From the NCBI GenBank assembly GCA_963757125.1, contig CAVWQP010000005.1, positions 1 through 64,000 on the forward strand: DNA of 64,000 bases, in the 5' to 3' direction. A model generated the notes under the pieces. That model was not told the DNA's origin. It was given only the letters and a program-made list of their open reading frames with translations, and did not search any database. Position numbers and translations under genes: made by a program. Positions 7,590 to 17,339 of this stretch are shown here, piece by piece; the stretch's first letter is position 1; each line of letters opens with the position of its first letter. The DNA comes from CAVVSD01 sp963757125 (GTDB lineage Bacteria > Actinomycetota > Thermoleophilia > Solirubrobacterales > Solirubrobacteraceae).

Positions 7590-8987
7590 TCAGAAGCTCA
7601 TCGCCGGCACCGGGGGATCCTCGCTGGGCAGCGCGGACGGCGGGTCGAGCCGGGCGAAGCGCCGCATGAGGACGACGTCGACGACGGCCAGCGTCCCGTA
7701 GAGCGCGAAGAACACGCCGAGGCTGATTCCGAGCGTCGCCGAGCTGACGTTCGGCGAGTTGGCCTCGGACGTCTTCAGGAGGCCCCAGACGATCCACGGC
7801 TGGCGTCCGACCTCGGTGAGCACCCACCCGGCCATCGCCGCGATGAACGGGAACGCGGTCGCCACGACCGCCGTCCACAGGAACCAGCGGGCCCGTTCGA
7901 GACGCTTCGTGCGGTACAGCCACGCCCCGACGAGCGCGACGAGCACCATGAGCCCGCCCATGTAGGCCATCACGCGCATGCCCCAGTACGCCGGCTCGAC
8001 GGGCGGCATGTAGTTGCCGGGTCCGAACTGGCCCTGCTCCTGCTGCTGGAGCGGGTTGAGTCCCTCGACCTTGCCGCTCCAGGTGCCCGTGGCGAGGATC
8101 GACAGCAGGTGCGGGACCTCGATGTCGAAGCTCGGCTTCTGGTCGTCGACGGAGAAGCCGCCGATCTGGAACAGCGAGAAGGCCGCGGGCTGCTCCGTGT
8201 TCCACAGCGCCTCCGCCGCCGCGATCTTCATCGGCTGGTAGTCGGTGCTCGCGGTCGCGAACCGGCTGCCGACGATCATGTTCCCCAGCGTCGCGGGCAC
8301 GGCGACGATGAGCGCGAGCGCGGCCGCGCGGCGGAACACGTCGACGTTGCGCCCGCGCGCGAGGTGCCAGCAGCTGACGCCGAGCACCACGAGCGCGCCG
8401 GTCGTGACGCCGACGAACATCGTGTGCGTGAACGCGTACAGGGCGAAGCGGCTCGTGAGCAGGTCCCAGACGTTCGTGAGCTGCGCCTCGCCGTCGACCA
8501 CCTTCGATCCGACCGGGTGCTGCATCCACGAGTTCGCGACGAGGATGAAGTAGGCCGACATCCACGTGCCGGCCGCGACGAGCCAGATCGTCATCAGGTG
8601 CACGCGCGGGGACAGCCGGTCCCACCCGAAGATCCAGAGGCCCAGGAACGTCGCCTCCAGGAAGAACGCGGCGAGGCCCTCGATCGCCAGCGGCGCCCCG
8701 AAGACGCCGCCGACGTACGCCGAGTACACCGACCAGTTCATGCCGAACTGGAACTCCTGCACCAGCCCGGTCGCGACGCCGATGGCGAAGTTGATGAGCA
8801 GCAGCGCCCCGAAGAACTTCGTCAGGCGCAGCCACGCGTCGACGCCGGTCCGGTACCAGGCCGTCTGCATGATCGCGACGAGCGGCGTGAGCCCGAGCGT
8901 CAGCGGCACGAACAGGAAGTGGTACAGCGAGGTCGTCGCGAACTGCGCCCGTGCCAGGTCGACGGTCGTGACGGCGAGCGTCGTCAT
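7590..8987 (-). CDS. cydA: cytochrome bd oxidase subunit I
   Basis: Heme-bearing subunit of cytochrome bd, 465 residues with about nine membrane helices. Seen: the N-terminal histidine in YHFLFVPLTLG (about residue 20), the region FGMNWSVYSAYVGGVFGAPL, and the signature GRQPWIVWGLLKTSEA (about residue 388) of the quinol-side heme region. The length fits the short Q-loop class common outside enterobacteria. The start at 8987 is chosen because its ATG overlaps the ndh stop (ATGA); an open frame upstream of it is only a shadow of ndh. Neighbouring ndh would feed it with electrons. Confidence 0.96.
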   Translation of the reverse strand: MTTLAVTTVDLARAQFATTSLYHFLFVPLTLGLTPLVAIMQTAWYRTGVDAWLRLTKFFGALLLINFAIGVATGLVQEFQFGMNWSVYSAYVGGVFGAPLAIEGLAAFFLEATFLGLWIFGWDRLSPRVHLMTIWLVAAGTWMSAYFILVANSWMQHPVGSKVVDGEAQLTNVWDLLTSRFALYAFTHTMFVGVTTGALVVLGVSCWHLARGRNVDVFRRAAALALIVAVPATLGNMIVGSRFATASTDYQPMKIAAAEALWNTEQPAAFSLFQIGGFSVDDQKPSFDIEVPHLLSILATGTWSGKVEGLNPLQQQEQGQFGPGNYMPPVEPAYWGMRVMAYMGGLMVLVALVGAWLYRTKRLERARWFLWTAVVATAFPFIAAMAGWVLTEVGRQPWIVWGLLKTSEANSPNVSSATLGISLGVFFALYGTLAVVDVVLMRRFARLDPPSALPSEDPPVPAMSF

Positions 8988-10294
8988 GGCGACGGCGACG
9001 GCGCCCGGTCCTCGTCCCAGTCGATCTGGGCGGCGTCGGCTCGGTCGAGCACCTGCGGGCCGCGTGAGGAGGAGAAGTTGTCCCACCCCCAGGCGACGAA
9101 CGCGTCGATCCGGTTGCGCACGCCCAGCATGAGCGCCGAGTGCACGCCGAGCCAGGCGGAGAACGCGACGACGCCGTGCAGCTCGTGGCGGTGCGCGCCG
9201 ACCTCGGCGATGGCGGCGCCACGGCCGATCATCGCCATGATGCCCTTGTCGTGGTAGTGGAAGGGCTTGGCGTGATCGCCGCGCGCGACGGCGCGGATGT
9301 TGTCCGCCGCCCACGCGCCACTCTGGAGCGCGACGGAGCCGAGCCCGGGCAGCGCGCCGCCGTCGGGGCCGGGGATGTTCGCCACGTCCCCCACGGCGTA
9401 GACGCCGGGCAGCCCCTCGACGGTCAGGTCGGGCTGGACGTCGATCCGGCCTCCCCGCCCGTGCGGCAGGCCGTCGTCCGCCGTGACGGCGGGCGCCATG
9501 ATGCCCCCGCCCCAGACGACGCAGCGGGTCCTGATCGTCGTGCCGTCGCCGAGCGCGACATGGCCGGGCCCGACCTCCGTCACCGCGACCCCGAGGTGCA
9601 GACGCACGCTCTTGCGCTCGAGCACCTTCGAGACGTAGTCGTGCGCGCGGTCGGAGAACGGCGCCAGCAGCGTCGTCCCATGGTCGACGAGGTGCACCTG
9701 CGCGGCCGTCACCGCGAGGTGGTGGTACTCCTTCGTCATCGTCTCGTTGATGAGGTCGGCGAGCGCTCCGGCGAGCTCCACGCCGGTCGGGCCGCCGCCG
9801 ACGACCACGAAGTTGAGGGCGCCCTGCTCGATGAGCGACGGGTCGTTGTCGGCGTCCTCGAAGATGCCGAGGATCCGCGAGCGCAGCCGGATCGCGTCGT
9901 CCAGCGAGTACAGCGGGAACGTGTGCTCCTCCGCTCCCTCGGTGCGGAAGAAGTTCGGCCGCGATCCAGCGGCAAGCACCAGGACGTCGCCGGCGATCCG
10001 GTGACCGTCGGTCGTCGTGACGGCGTGGCCGGCCAGGTCCAGCGAGTCGACCTCGCCGAGCACGATGTCGACGTCCTGGTCGTCCACGAACAGCTTGCGC
10101 AGCGAGTAGGCGATGTCACTCGGGGCGAGCTGGGACGTGGCCACCTGGTAGAGCAGCGGCTGGAACTGGTGGTAGTTGTTGCGGTCGACGAGCGACACGC
10201 GCACGTCGTCGTGCTTGGCCAGCTCCCGCGCGCAGCCGACGCCGCCGAACCCGCCGCCCAGGATGACGACGTGCAGCCGGTCGTCACCCGACAT
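8984..10294 (-). CDS. ndh: type II NADH:quinone oxidoreductase
   Basis: Single-subunit, non-pumping NADH dehydrogenase that reduces menaquinone at the membrane surface. The 436-residue protein has two Rossmann motifs: ILGGGFGGVGCAREL for FAD at residues 11-25 and VVVGGGPTGVELAGALA for NADH at about 168, plus the FAD-closing YAVGDVANIPG (about 307) and the C-terminal amphipathic region expected for membrane attachment. It overlaps GMC by 11 bases and cydA by 4. Together with cydAB it forms a minimal, non-proton-pumping respiratory chain. Confidence 0.93.
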   Translation of the reverse strand: MSGDDRLHVVILGGGFGGVGCARELAKHDDVRVSLVDRNNYHQFQPLLYQVATSQLAPSDIAYSLRKLFVDDQDVDIVLGEVDSLDLAGHAVTTTDGHRIAGDVLVLAAGSRPNFFRTEGAEEHTFPLYSLDDAIRLRSRILGIFEDADNDPSLIEQGALNFVVVGGGPTGVELAGALADLINETMTKEYHHLAVTAAQVHLVDHGTTLLAPFSDRAHDYVSKVLERKSVRLHLGVAVTEVGPGHVALGDGTTIRTRCVVWGGGIMAPAVTADDGLPHGRGGRIDVQPDLTVEGLPGVYAVGDVANIPGPDGGALPGLGSVALQSGAWAADNIRAVARGDHAKPFHYHDKGIMAMIGRGAAIAEVGAHRHELHGVVAFSAWLGVHSALMLGVRNRIDAFVAWGWDNFSSSRGPQVLDRADAAQIDWDEDRAPSPSP

Positions 10295-11870
10295 GGGTCG
10301 ACTCGTGCCGGTTGCGCGCGCAGCCCATGCGCGCGAGGAGGTGGTCGCCGACGCGCAGCCCGTTCGCCATCGCGGTCAGCGCCGGGTTCACGGCGCCGAT
10401 GCTCGGGAAGCAGCTCGTGTCGACGACGTAGAGGTTGTCGACCTCGTGCGCCTTGCAGTCGGTGTCGAGGACGGAGCCGGCCGGGTCGGCGCCGAAGCGG
10501 CAGGTGCCGGCCTGATGGGCGACCCCGGCGACCGGGATCTCGTTCTTGAGGTAGGCGTGGCGCGGGATGAGGTGGTCGGGGTGCATCCCGAGGTGCCCGA
10601 GCATCCCCTTCAGCTCGTGCATGAGCCGCTTCTTGGGGACCTCGTTGCTCTCCGTGTACGCGATCCGGATGCTGCCGTCGTCGCGCAGCGTCACGCGGTT
10701 GTCCGCCCGCGGGAGGTCCTCGGTCGACAGCCAGAAGTCGACGGCGTGGCGGGCGACGTTGTCGAGGGTCCGCTCCGGTGCGAGCCGGGTCTCCAACGGC
10801 TTCTCCCCGCGGTACATCTCCGCAGAGGACTTCCCGACCATCTGGATGTTCCCGAGCGGGTAGTCGACGTCGTCGGTGCCGAAGTAGAAGTCGTTCAGGC
10901 CGAGCGTCTTCTGGAAGACCGTCGGGTTCGGCTCCTTCGAGAGCGCCAGGACGGCCTGGCTGTTGTGGAACATGTAGTTGCGCCCGACCTGGTCGGAGCC
11001 GTTGGCCAGGCCGTTGGGATGCGTCTCCGACGCCGACGCCAGCAGCAGCTTCGCGCTGTTCGCGGCGCCGCAGGAGACGACGACGAGGTCGGCCGAGTAG
11101 GTCTCCTGGACGCCGCCGTGGTCGACGACGACGCCGGTGACCGACGTGCCGGCCGGATCGGTCTCCAGTCGCACGGCCAGGGCGTTGGTGAGCAGCGTGA
11201 CGTTGTCGTGCTCGAGCGCGGGACGCACCCCGAGCACCTCGGCGTCGGACTTCGCGTGGACGAGGCACGGGAAGCCGTCGCACGTCGCGCAGCGGACGCA
11301 CGCGCTGTCGTGCATGTCGAGCTCGTTGAGCATGACGCCGCAGGGGGCGTGGAACGGGGTCCGCCCGATCGCCTCGAGGTCGTCGGAGAGCTGCTGGATG
11401 CGCGGCTCGTGGCTCACCGCCGGGTGCGGGTAGGGCGCGCTGCTCGGGGGCTCGGTCGGGTCCTCGCCGCGCGCGCCGTGCACGTGGTAGAGCTGCTCGG
11501 CGAGCGTGTAGTACGGCTCGAGCTCGTCGTAGGAGATCGGCCAGGCGGGCGACACGCCGTCGTGGTGGCGAAGCTCGCCGAAGTCCTCCTGGCGCAGCCG
11601 ATACAGCGCCGCGCCGTAGAGCTTCGTCGCCCCGCCGACGTAGTAGTGCACCTGTGGCTGGAACGGCTTGTCGTGCTCGTCGTACCAGGTGTCCTGACTG
11701 GTGTAGCGACCGTCGACGAACACGTCGTGGGCCGACCAGTTCGCCGGCTCGCGACGCAGCCAGTCGCCGCGTTCGAGCAGCAGGATCCGCTTTCCGGACG
11801 GTGCGAGGTGGCGCACGAGCGTCCCCCCGCCTGCGCCGCTGCCGATCACGATCACGTCGTAGGACGTCAT
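10284..11870 (-). CDS. GMC-family FAD oxidoreductase
   Basis: Oxidises an alcohol or sugar, probably passing electrons to a membrane acceptor or quinone; substrate unknown. The 528-residue protein starts with the FAD motif VIVIGSGAGGGTL (residues 6-18). The C-terminal GMC domain has the catalytic histidine in HQAGTCRFG (about residue 459) and the partner asparagine in NPALTAMANGLRVGDH (about 499). A cysteine cluster CVRCATCDGFPC (about 196-207) is typical of an actinobacterial branch of the family. Between a GH15 glycosidase and ndh/cydAB, its likely role is dehydrogenation of a sugar or sugar-derived alcohol feeding the same respiratory chain. Its stop overlaps the ndh start by 11 bases. Confidence 0.9.
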   Translation of the reverse strand: MTSYDVIVIGSGAGGGTLVRHLAPSGKRILLLERGDWLRREPANWSAHDVFVDGRYTSQDTWYDEHDKPFQPQVHYYVGGATKLYGAALYRLRQEDFGELRHHDGVSPAWPISYDELEPYYTLAEQLYHVHGARGEDPTEPPSSAPYPHPAVSHEPRIQQLSDDLEAIGRTPFHAPCGVMLNELDMHDSACVRCATCDGFPCLVHAKSDAEVLGVRPALEHDNVTLLTNALAVRLETDPAGTSVTGVVVDHGGVQETYSADLVVVSCGAANSAKLLLASASETHPNGLANGSDQVGRNYMFHNSQAVLALSKEPNPTVFQKTLGLNDFYFGTDDVDYPLGNIQMVGKSSAEMYRGEKPLETRLAPERTLDNVARHAVDFWLSTEDLPRADNRVTLRDDGSIRIAYTESNEVPKKRLMHELKGMLGHLGMHPDHLIPRHAYLKNEIPVAGVAHQAGTCRFGADPAGSVLDTDCKAHEVDNLYVVDTSCFPSIGAVNPALTAMANGLRVGDHLLARMGCARNRHESTHVG

Positions 11871-13756
11871 GAGAGCTCCGCCAGTCGTTCGGCGAGGATG
11901 ATCCGGCCCGCGGCCTCGATGAGCGCGAGGTGCGAGAAGGCCTGCGGGAAGTTGCCCAGGTGACGGCTCGTCGCGACCTCGAACTCCTCCGCGTACAGGC
12001 CGAGCGGCGAGGCCTCGCGCAGGAGGCGCTCCATGAGGTCGCGCGCCCGCGCCGTCTCGCCGATGATCGCCAGGGCCGAGACGAGCCAGAACGAGCAGAT
12101 GAGGAACGTCCCCTCCTTGCCCGACAGCCCGTCGTCGGTCTCCCCCGTGCGGTAGCGCAGGACGAAGCCGTCCTCGGTCAGCTCGTCCGCGATCGCCAGG
12201 ACGCTCGCGCGCAGCCGCGGGTCGTCGCCGGGCAGGAACCCGAACAGCGCCGCGAGCAGGGTCGACGCGTCGAGCGCGTCCGTGTCGTAGTGCTGCCGCA
12301 GGACGCCGCGGTCGTCGACGCCGTGCTCGAGGATGTCGGCGCGGATCTCCTCGGCCAGCTCACCCCACGTCGTCTGCAGATCGGGGGCGCCGCGGATGCC
12401 GGCGAGCTTGGCCGCGCGGTCCAGCGCGATCCAGCACATGAGCTTGGAGGACACGTAGTGCTGAGGTGCGCCGCGCGCCTCCCAGATCCCCTGGTCGGGC
12501 TCGCGCCAGACACGCGTCGCCCCCTCGGCCTGGGACTGCACGAGCGGCCACAGCCTCCGCGGCAGCCGCTGGCTGCGCCTGGTGTGGAGCAGGATCGAGT
12601 CCAGCACCGCCCCGAACACGTCGTTCTGGCGCTGGTCGAACGCGCCGTTGCCGATGCGCACCGGGTGCGCGCCCTCGTAGCCGGAGAGCTCGTCGCGGGT
12701 GGACTCGGTGAGGTCCCGGCGGCCGTCGACGCCGTACATGATCTGCAGCGAGCCGTCGGCGTTGGGCTCCAGGTCGGCGACGAACTGCATGAACTCGTCG
12801 GCCTCCCAGTCGAGGTTGAGCCAGTGGAGCGCCTGCAGCGTGAACGTCGAGTCGCGCATCCACGTGTAGCGGTAGTCCCAGTTGCGCTCGCCGCCCGGGG
12901 TCTCCGGCAGTGAGGTCGTCGCAGCGGCGACGGTCGCACCGGTGGGCATGTAGGTGAGGCCCTTGATCGCCAGCGCCGAGCGCTGGATCGGCTCGCGCCA
13001 GCGATGGTCGGGGAGGCGTGCGCGATCGAGCCACTCGCGCCAGAACGTCGTCGTCGCGACGATCGCGGCGTCGGCCTGGTCCACGTCGGCCGGCGATGCG
13101 AGTCCCTCCGCCCACGAGAGCGAGCAGTACGCCCGCTCGCCCTTGCGCATCACGTGGCGGGCGCGCGCGCGATTGCCTTCGATGCCGACGGACAGGTCGG
13201 TCTGCAGGCGGATCGTCGTTCCGGCCCCGGTCGCGTCGGCGACCTGACGGGAGCCGTCGACGAGCGACCACTCGGCGGGGGTGCGGCCGTAGTCGAACAC
13301 CGGCTCGCACACGAGCTCGAGCTCGACGCTCCCCTCGATGCACTCGACCGTCCGTACGAGGAGGTGCTCGGCGTCCTCGTCGGCCGGCGGCCGTGTGTGC
13401 GGCGTGATCGTGTCCTCCTGGTGGTTCGGGCCCATCACGAGGGCGTCGCGCACCACGAGCCAGCCGGTCGTCGTGTGCCAGGTGGTCGTCAGGACGTTCG
13501 TCCCCGGCAGGTAGGAGCGCGCCGCGGGGGCGTTGATGCCGAAGGGGCCGAAGCGGAACGATCCCGCGCCGCGGTCCAGGAGCGTGCCGAACACGCTCGC
13601 CGCGTCGAAGCTGGGGACGCAGAGCCAGTCGATCGAGCCGTCCGGGGCGACCAGGGCCGCCGTGTGGCAGTCCGACAGGAACGCGTAGTCGGCGATCGGC
13701 GGGAACGGCGAGAGCGGCATGAGGCTCGGGGAGCGCTGCTCGGTGGGCGCGGTCAT
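11867..13756 (-). CDS. glycoside hydrolase family 15 protein (trehalase/glucoamylase-like)
   Basis: Inverting alpha-glycosidase, 629 residues: an N-terminal beta-sandwich domain (about 1-230, containing GSIDWLCVPSFDAASVF) and an (alpha/alpha)6 barrel from about 255. Family marks are NWDYRYTWMRDS (about residue 287), HPVRIGNGAFDQ (about 365) and GIWEARGAPQHYVSS (about 420). Actinobacterial proteins of this shape include trehalases and glucan hydrolases; which one this is cannot be decided. The ATG at 13756 overlaps the zwf stop; a longer in-frame start would run into zwf. No signal peptide is visible, so it should act on intracellular trehalose or oligosaccharides and supply glucose to zwf after phosphorylation. 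Confidence 0.92.
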   Translation of the reverse strand: MTAPTEQRSPSLMPLSPFPPIADYAFLSDCHTAALVAPDGSIDWLCVPSFDAASVFGTLLDRGAGSFRFGPFGINAPAARSYLPGTNVLTTTWHTTTGWLVVRDALVMGPNHQEDTITPHTRPPADEDAEHLLVRTVECIEGSVELELVCEPVFDYGRTPAEWSLVDGSRQVADATGAGTTIRLQTDLSVGIEGNRARARHVMRKGERAYCSLSWAEGLASPADVDQADAAIVATTTFWREWLDRARLPDHRWREPIQRSALAIKGLTYMPTGATVAAATTSLPETPGGERNWDYRYTWMRDSTFTLQALHWLNLDWEADEFMQFVADLEPNADGSLQIMYGVDGRRDLTESTRDELSGYEGAHPVRIGNGAFDQRQNDVFGAVLDSILLHTRRSQRLPRRLWPLVQSQAEGATRVWREPDQGIWEARGAPQHYVSSKLMCWIALDRAAKLAGIRGAPDLQTTWGELAEEIRADILEHGVDDRGVLRQHYDTDALDASTLLAALFGFLPGDDPRLRASVLAIADELTEDGFVLRYRTGETDDGLSGKEGTFLICSFWLVSALAIIGETARARDLMERLLREASPLGLYAEEFEVATSRHLGNFPQAFSHLALIEAAGRIILAERLAELS

Positions 13757-15156
13757 GACGCCACCCACGGCTCGTGCCAGCGTCCGTGGCCCGCGACGAC
13801 GGAGTCCGCGGCCTGCGGACCCCACGAGCCGGGCTCGTAGGAGTGCACCGGCGGCGGGGAGGCGACGAGCGGGTCCATGATCCGCCACGTCTCCTCGACG
13901 CTGTCCTGGCGCTTGAAGCGCGTGCTGTCGCCGAGCATCGCCGCGTGGAGCAGGACCTCGTACGGGGTCGCCGCCTCGCCGCCCTGGTCGGCGAACTCGA
14001 GGTCCATGTGCACCTGCTCGGGCTCCGCCACGTCGTCGCCGCGCTGGGCCTCGAAGAGGAGCCGGACACCCGTCGTGGGGTCGAGCTTGATCACGAGCTG
14101 GTCGGCCTCCGGCGCGCGTGACCCGTGGCGGTGGAAGCCCATCCTCGGCGGCGTGTGGAACACGAGCCGCAGCTCGGTCTGGGTGATCGGCAGCAGCTTG
14201 CCGGTCCGGATGAAGAACGGCACGCCGGTCCAGCGCCAGTTGTCGATCTCGAGCCGCATGGCGGCGTACGTCTCGGTCGTGGAGTCGGGCTTGACCCCGT
14301 CGATGTCGCGGTAGCCGTCGTACTGGCCGCGGACGTAGTGCGCGGGATCGGCGGCGGGCATCGCGTGGAACAGCGAGTGCAGCGCGTCCTTGAGCGCTGC
14401 CGGATCGCGGCCGGCGGGCGGCTCGATCGCGGCCGCGGCGACGACCTGCATGAGGTGGTTGACGACGACGTCGCGCAGGGCGCCGACCGGGTCGTAGAAG
14501 TGGCCGCGATCGGCGACGCCGAAGCTCTCGGCCATCGTGATCTGCACCGAGGCCACGTGGCTGCGGTTCCAGACGGGCTCGAACAGGGTGTTCGCGAACC
14601 GCAGGTAGAGCGTCTCGGCGATGCCCATCTTCCCGAGGAAGTGGTCGATCCGGTACAGCTGGGACTCGTCGAGGTGCTCGTGCATGTCGTCGTTGAGCTG
14701 CCGCGCGGACGCGAGGTCGTGCCCGAAGGGCTTCTCGACGACGACACGGGCGTTCTCGATGAGGCCGGCCCCCGCGAGCCCCTTCACCACGGTGCCGAAC
14801 AGGAACGGCGGGATCTCGAGGTAGTAGACCGGGCTCCGCTTCCCGTCGAGCACCCTGGCGAGCCGCTCGAACGTCTCGGGATCGGAGAAGTCGCCGGAGA
14901 CGTAGGACAGCCGCGCGGCGAACCGCGCGAACACGTCCTCGTCGATCGACTCCCCGGTTCCCTCGATCGCGCTGCGCGCATGCGCACGCAGGTCTTCGAG
15001 GGACCAGTCGTCGACGGCCACGCCGACGATCGGACAGGTCAGGAGGCCCCGGTGCTCGAGGCGGTAGAGCGATCGGAAGGTCATGACCTTCGCGAGATCG
15101 CCGGTGATGCCGAAGGAGACGAAGACGTCCGCCGGCTGCTGCGCTGCGGTGGTCAT
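13753..15156 (-). CDS. zwf: glucose-6-phosphate dehydrogenase
   Basis: First enzyme of the oxidative pentose phosphate pathway: glucose-6-phosphate plus NAD(P)+ to 6-phosphogluconolactone. The 467-residue protein has the dinucleotide loop FGITGDLAKVM (residues 15-25), the EKPFG substrate loop (about 140) and the active-site motif RIDHFLGK (about 168) with the catalytic histidines nearby. The glycine-to-isoleucine change in the GASGDLA loop may bear on NAD/NADP choice. It is the promoter-proximal gene of the eight-gene operon running down to the ClC gene, with ATGA overlap to the GH15 gene. No convincing promoter hexamers are visible in the 88 bases before it. Confidence 0.96.
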   Translation of the reverse strand: MTTAAQQPADVFVSFGITGDLAKVMTFRSLYRLEHRGLLTCPIVGVAVDDWSLEDLRAHARSAIEGTGESIDEDVFARFAARLSYVSGDFSDPETFERLARVLDGKRSPVYYLEIPPFLFGTVVKGLAGAGLIENARVVVEKPFGHDLASARQLNDDMHEHLDESQLYRIDHFLGKMGIAETLYLRFANTLFEPVWNRSHVASVQITMAESFGVADRGHFYDPVGALRDVVVNHLMQVVAAAAIEPPAGRDPAALKDALHSLFHAMPAADPAHYVRGQYDGYRDIDGVKPDSTTETYAAMRLEIDNWRWTGVPFFIRTGKLLPITQTELRLVFHTPPRMGFHRHGSRAPEADQLVIKLDPTTGVRLLFEAQRGDDVAEPEQVHMDLEFADQGGEAATPYEVLLHAAMLGDSTRFKRQDSVEETWRIMDPLVASPPPVHSYEPGSWGPQAADSVVAGHGRWHEPWVAS

Positions 15157-15244
15157 CGCAGACGATGCTCGCCCCGACGGCGCCCTCGCAGCATCACCCG
15201 ATGCGTATGAACGTGCTCTCGCGAGCCGCGTTCAAGCTGCGCGC

Positions 15245-15574
15245 ATGCTGATCACACCCATCCCTGCGCCCGGGAAGGGCGAACCCTCCGTCGCCGTCCG
15301 CATCATGGGCTGGCTGACGGTGCTGTTCCTCATGTCGGTGCCGCGGCTGATCCTGGTCGGCATGTGGATCTTCGGCGGTCTCGTCGGCAAGGCGATCGAC
15401 AGCACCGCCCTCCGCGTCCTCGGGTTCCTGCTGCTGCCGACCACCACGTTGACGTACGCGATCATGTGGAGCGTGAACTCCGAGCCAGTGGCCGGCGCGC
15501 AGTGGATCGTCGTCGGCATCGCGTTCATCGTCGACATCGGGATCTGGGCGAGCGTGAAGCTGCTCAGCCGCTGA
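15245..15574 (+). CDS. small membrane protein, unknown function
   Basis: 109 residues with three hydrophobic segments (about 20-47, 55-76 and 86-105) and a short proline-rich N-terminus. No family recognised. The start at ATG 15245 is preferred because the frame further upstream lies antisense to the zwf 5' end. It ends six bases before the antiporter gene, so the two are probably one transcript. Confidence 0.65.
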   Translation: MLITPIPAPGKGEPSVAVRIMGWLTVLFLMSVPRLILVGMWIFGGLVGKAIDSTALRVLGFLLLPTTTLTYAIMWSVNSEPVAGAQWIVVGIAFIVDIGIWASVKLLSR

Positions 15575-15580
15575 GGCCGG

Positions 15581-17339
15581 ATGGGCGGCCTCTCCTCCGA
15601 CGAGGTCCTCCTCGGGCTCGGGCTGGTCGTCGTCCTGGCGATCGGCTCGCAGCTGGTCGCGCGGCTCGCGGGGCTGCCGGCCATCGTCGTGCTGCTGCCG
15701 GTGGGCTTCGTCGCCGGGATCCTCACCGACACCGTGCAGCCGGAGGTGCTGCTCGGCCAGATCTTCCAGCCGTTCGTCTCGCTCGCGGTGGGCGTGATCC
15801 TCTTCGAGGCCGGCCTGCGGCTCTCGCTGGAGGAGATCGAGCCGCGGATCCGCCTCCTCGTCGGCCGGCTCGTCGGTGTCGGCGTCCTCGTGACGTTCGT
15901 CGGCGTCGCGGTCGCGGTCTGGCTGCTCGTCGACGGCGTGAGCACCCAGGCCGCGCTCGTCCTCGGCGCCATCCTCGTCGTGTCGGGCCCCACGGTCGTG
16001 CTGCCGCTGCTGGCCTACGCCCGGCCGGCGGGGCGCATCCGGTCGCTCGTCACGTGGGAGGGCGTGCTCGTCGATCCCGTCGGCGCGCTGCTCGGCGTCG
16101 TCGTGTTCCACGCCGTCCTGGCCGACAAGCACGGATGGCGACCCGGCGAGATGCTGGCCAGCATCGCGATCGGCGCCGCGGTCGGCGCCGTCGCCGCCGC
16201 GATCCTGTGGCTCCTGCTCGAAGAGACGCAGCGCACGGCGCCGCGGCAGGCGGTGCCGGCGGTGCTCATGATGGTCACGGCCGCGCTGGTCGGGGCCGAC
16301 CTCCTACGCGACGACGCCGGGTTCGTCGCCGTGACGCTCATGGGGATGATCCTCGCCAACCAGCGCCGGATCGACGTGTCGCTCACGCTCGAGTTCCAGG
16401 GGACGCTGGTCCAGCTGCTCATCGGGATCCTCTTCGTCCTCATCGCCGCCTCGGTGACGCCGTCGGCCGTCGAGTCCGTGCTCCCGGGCGCGCTGCTCGT
16501 CGTCGCCGCGATGGCGTTCGTCGATCCGCCCGCTGGCCGTGGCGCTCGCGACGTGGCGATCGGACCTCACGCTCCGCGAGCGCGCGTTCATCGCCTGGAT
16601 GGCGCCGCGCGGCATCGTCGCCGGTGCGACCGCCTCCGCGTTCGGCCTGGGGCTCACCCAGGCGGGCATCCCGGGCGGCGACGACGTGCTGCCGATCGCG
16701 TTCGTGGCGATCTTCTGCACCGTCGTCCTCTACGGGCTGACCGCCGCGCCGGTCGCGAGGCTGCTCGGCGTCGCCGGCCCCCGCGGCACGACGGTGCTCG
16801 TCGTCGGCGGCGGGCCGTTCGCGCGCGAGGCGGCGGCCGCGCTGCAGCGCGCGGGGGTCCGCGTGCGGCTGTGGGCCGGCAACCCCGACGAGCAGGCCGC
16901 CGCCCGGGCCATGGGGCTGGAGGCCGACCGCGGCAGCATGATGCACGGCGCGCTGACCCGCGAGGCGGAGCTCGAGGAGATCACCGACGCCCTCCTCCTC
17001 TCGCGCAACGACGACTTCAACGCGCTCGCGGCCGCCGAGCTGCGCGTCGAGCTGGGGCACGGCCACGTGTTCCGCGCGGCGAGCGACCTCGACCACGGCG
17101 ACTTCGCCCCGGTGCCCGGCGAGGCGGGCATCATCGCCGACGGCGACCCGAGCTCGGCCGAGCTGAACCGCTACGTCACGGAGGGCTGGCAGCTCGTCGA
17201 ACGCGAGGACGGCGACGGGCTCGCGCTCTTCGTGATCGGCCCGGACGGTGCCATCCGCGTCGCGACGGACGACTCGGGTCTCCAGGCCGGGCCGGACGAG
17301 CGGCTCATCGTGCTCGCGCCAGCCGACGCTGCACGATGA
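15581..17339 (+). pseudogene. CPA1/CPA2-type Na+(K+)/H+ antiporter with TrkA domains, frameshifted
   Basis: Cation/proton antiporter of the NhaP/KefB type. The first part (15581 to about 16525, 315 residues) carries eight or nine membrane helices of a Na_H_Exchanger domain, including ILVVSGPTVVLPLL. The last helices and a cytoplasmic nucleotide-binding TrkA-N region (TVLVVGGGPFAREAAAAL) and TrkA-C region are in another frame ending at 17339. The frame changes at 16523-16526: GATC stands where three bases would give a continuous FVVRPLAVALATW. One inserted base explains all. If this is a sequence error the gene is intact and encodes about 585 residues; otherwise the first frame would run on to a garbled C-terminus. 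The 3' end overlaps the convergent DUF389 gene by 35 bases. Confidence 0.82.

Noticed and set aside
5470..9257. Long plus-strand frames opposite the cydAB region
   Set aside because: Highly charged E/R/D/A-rich sequence typical of antisense to membrane-protein genes; no ribosome sites or recognisable domains.
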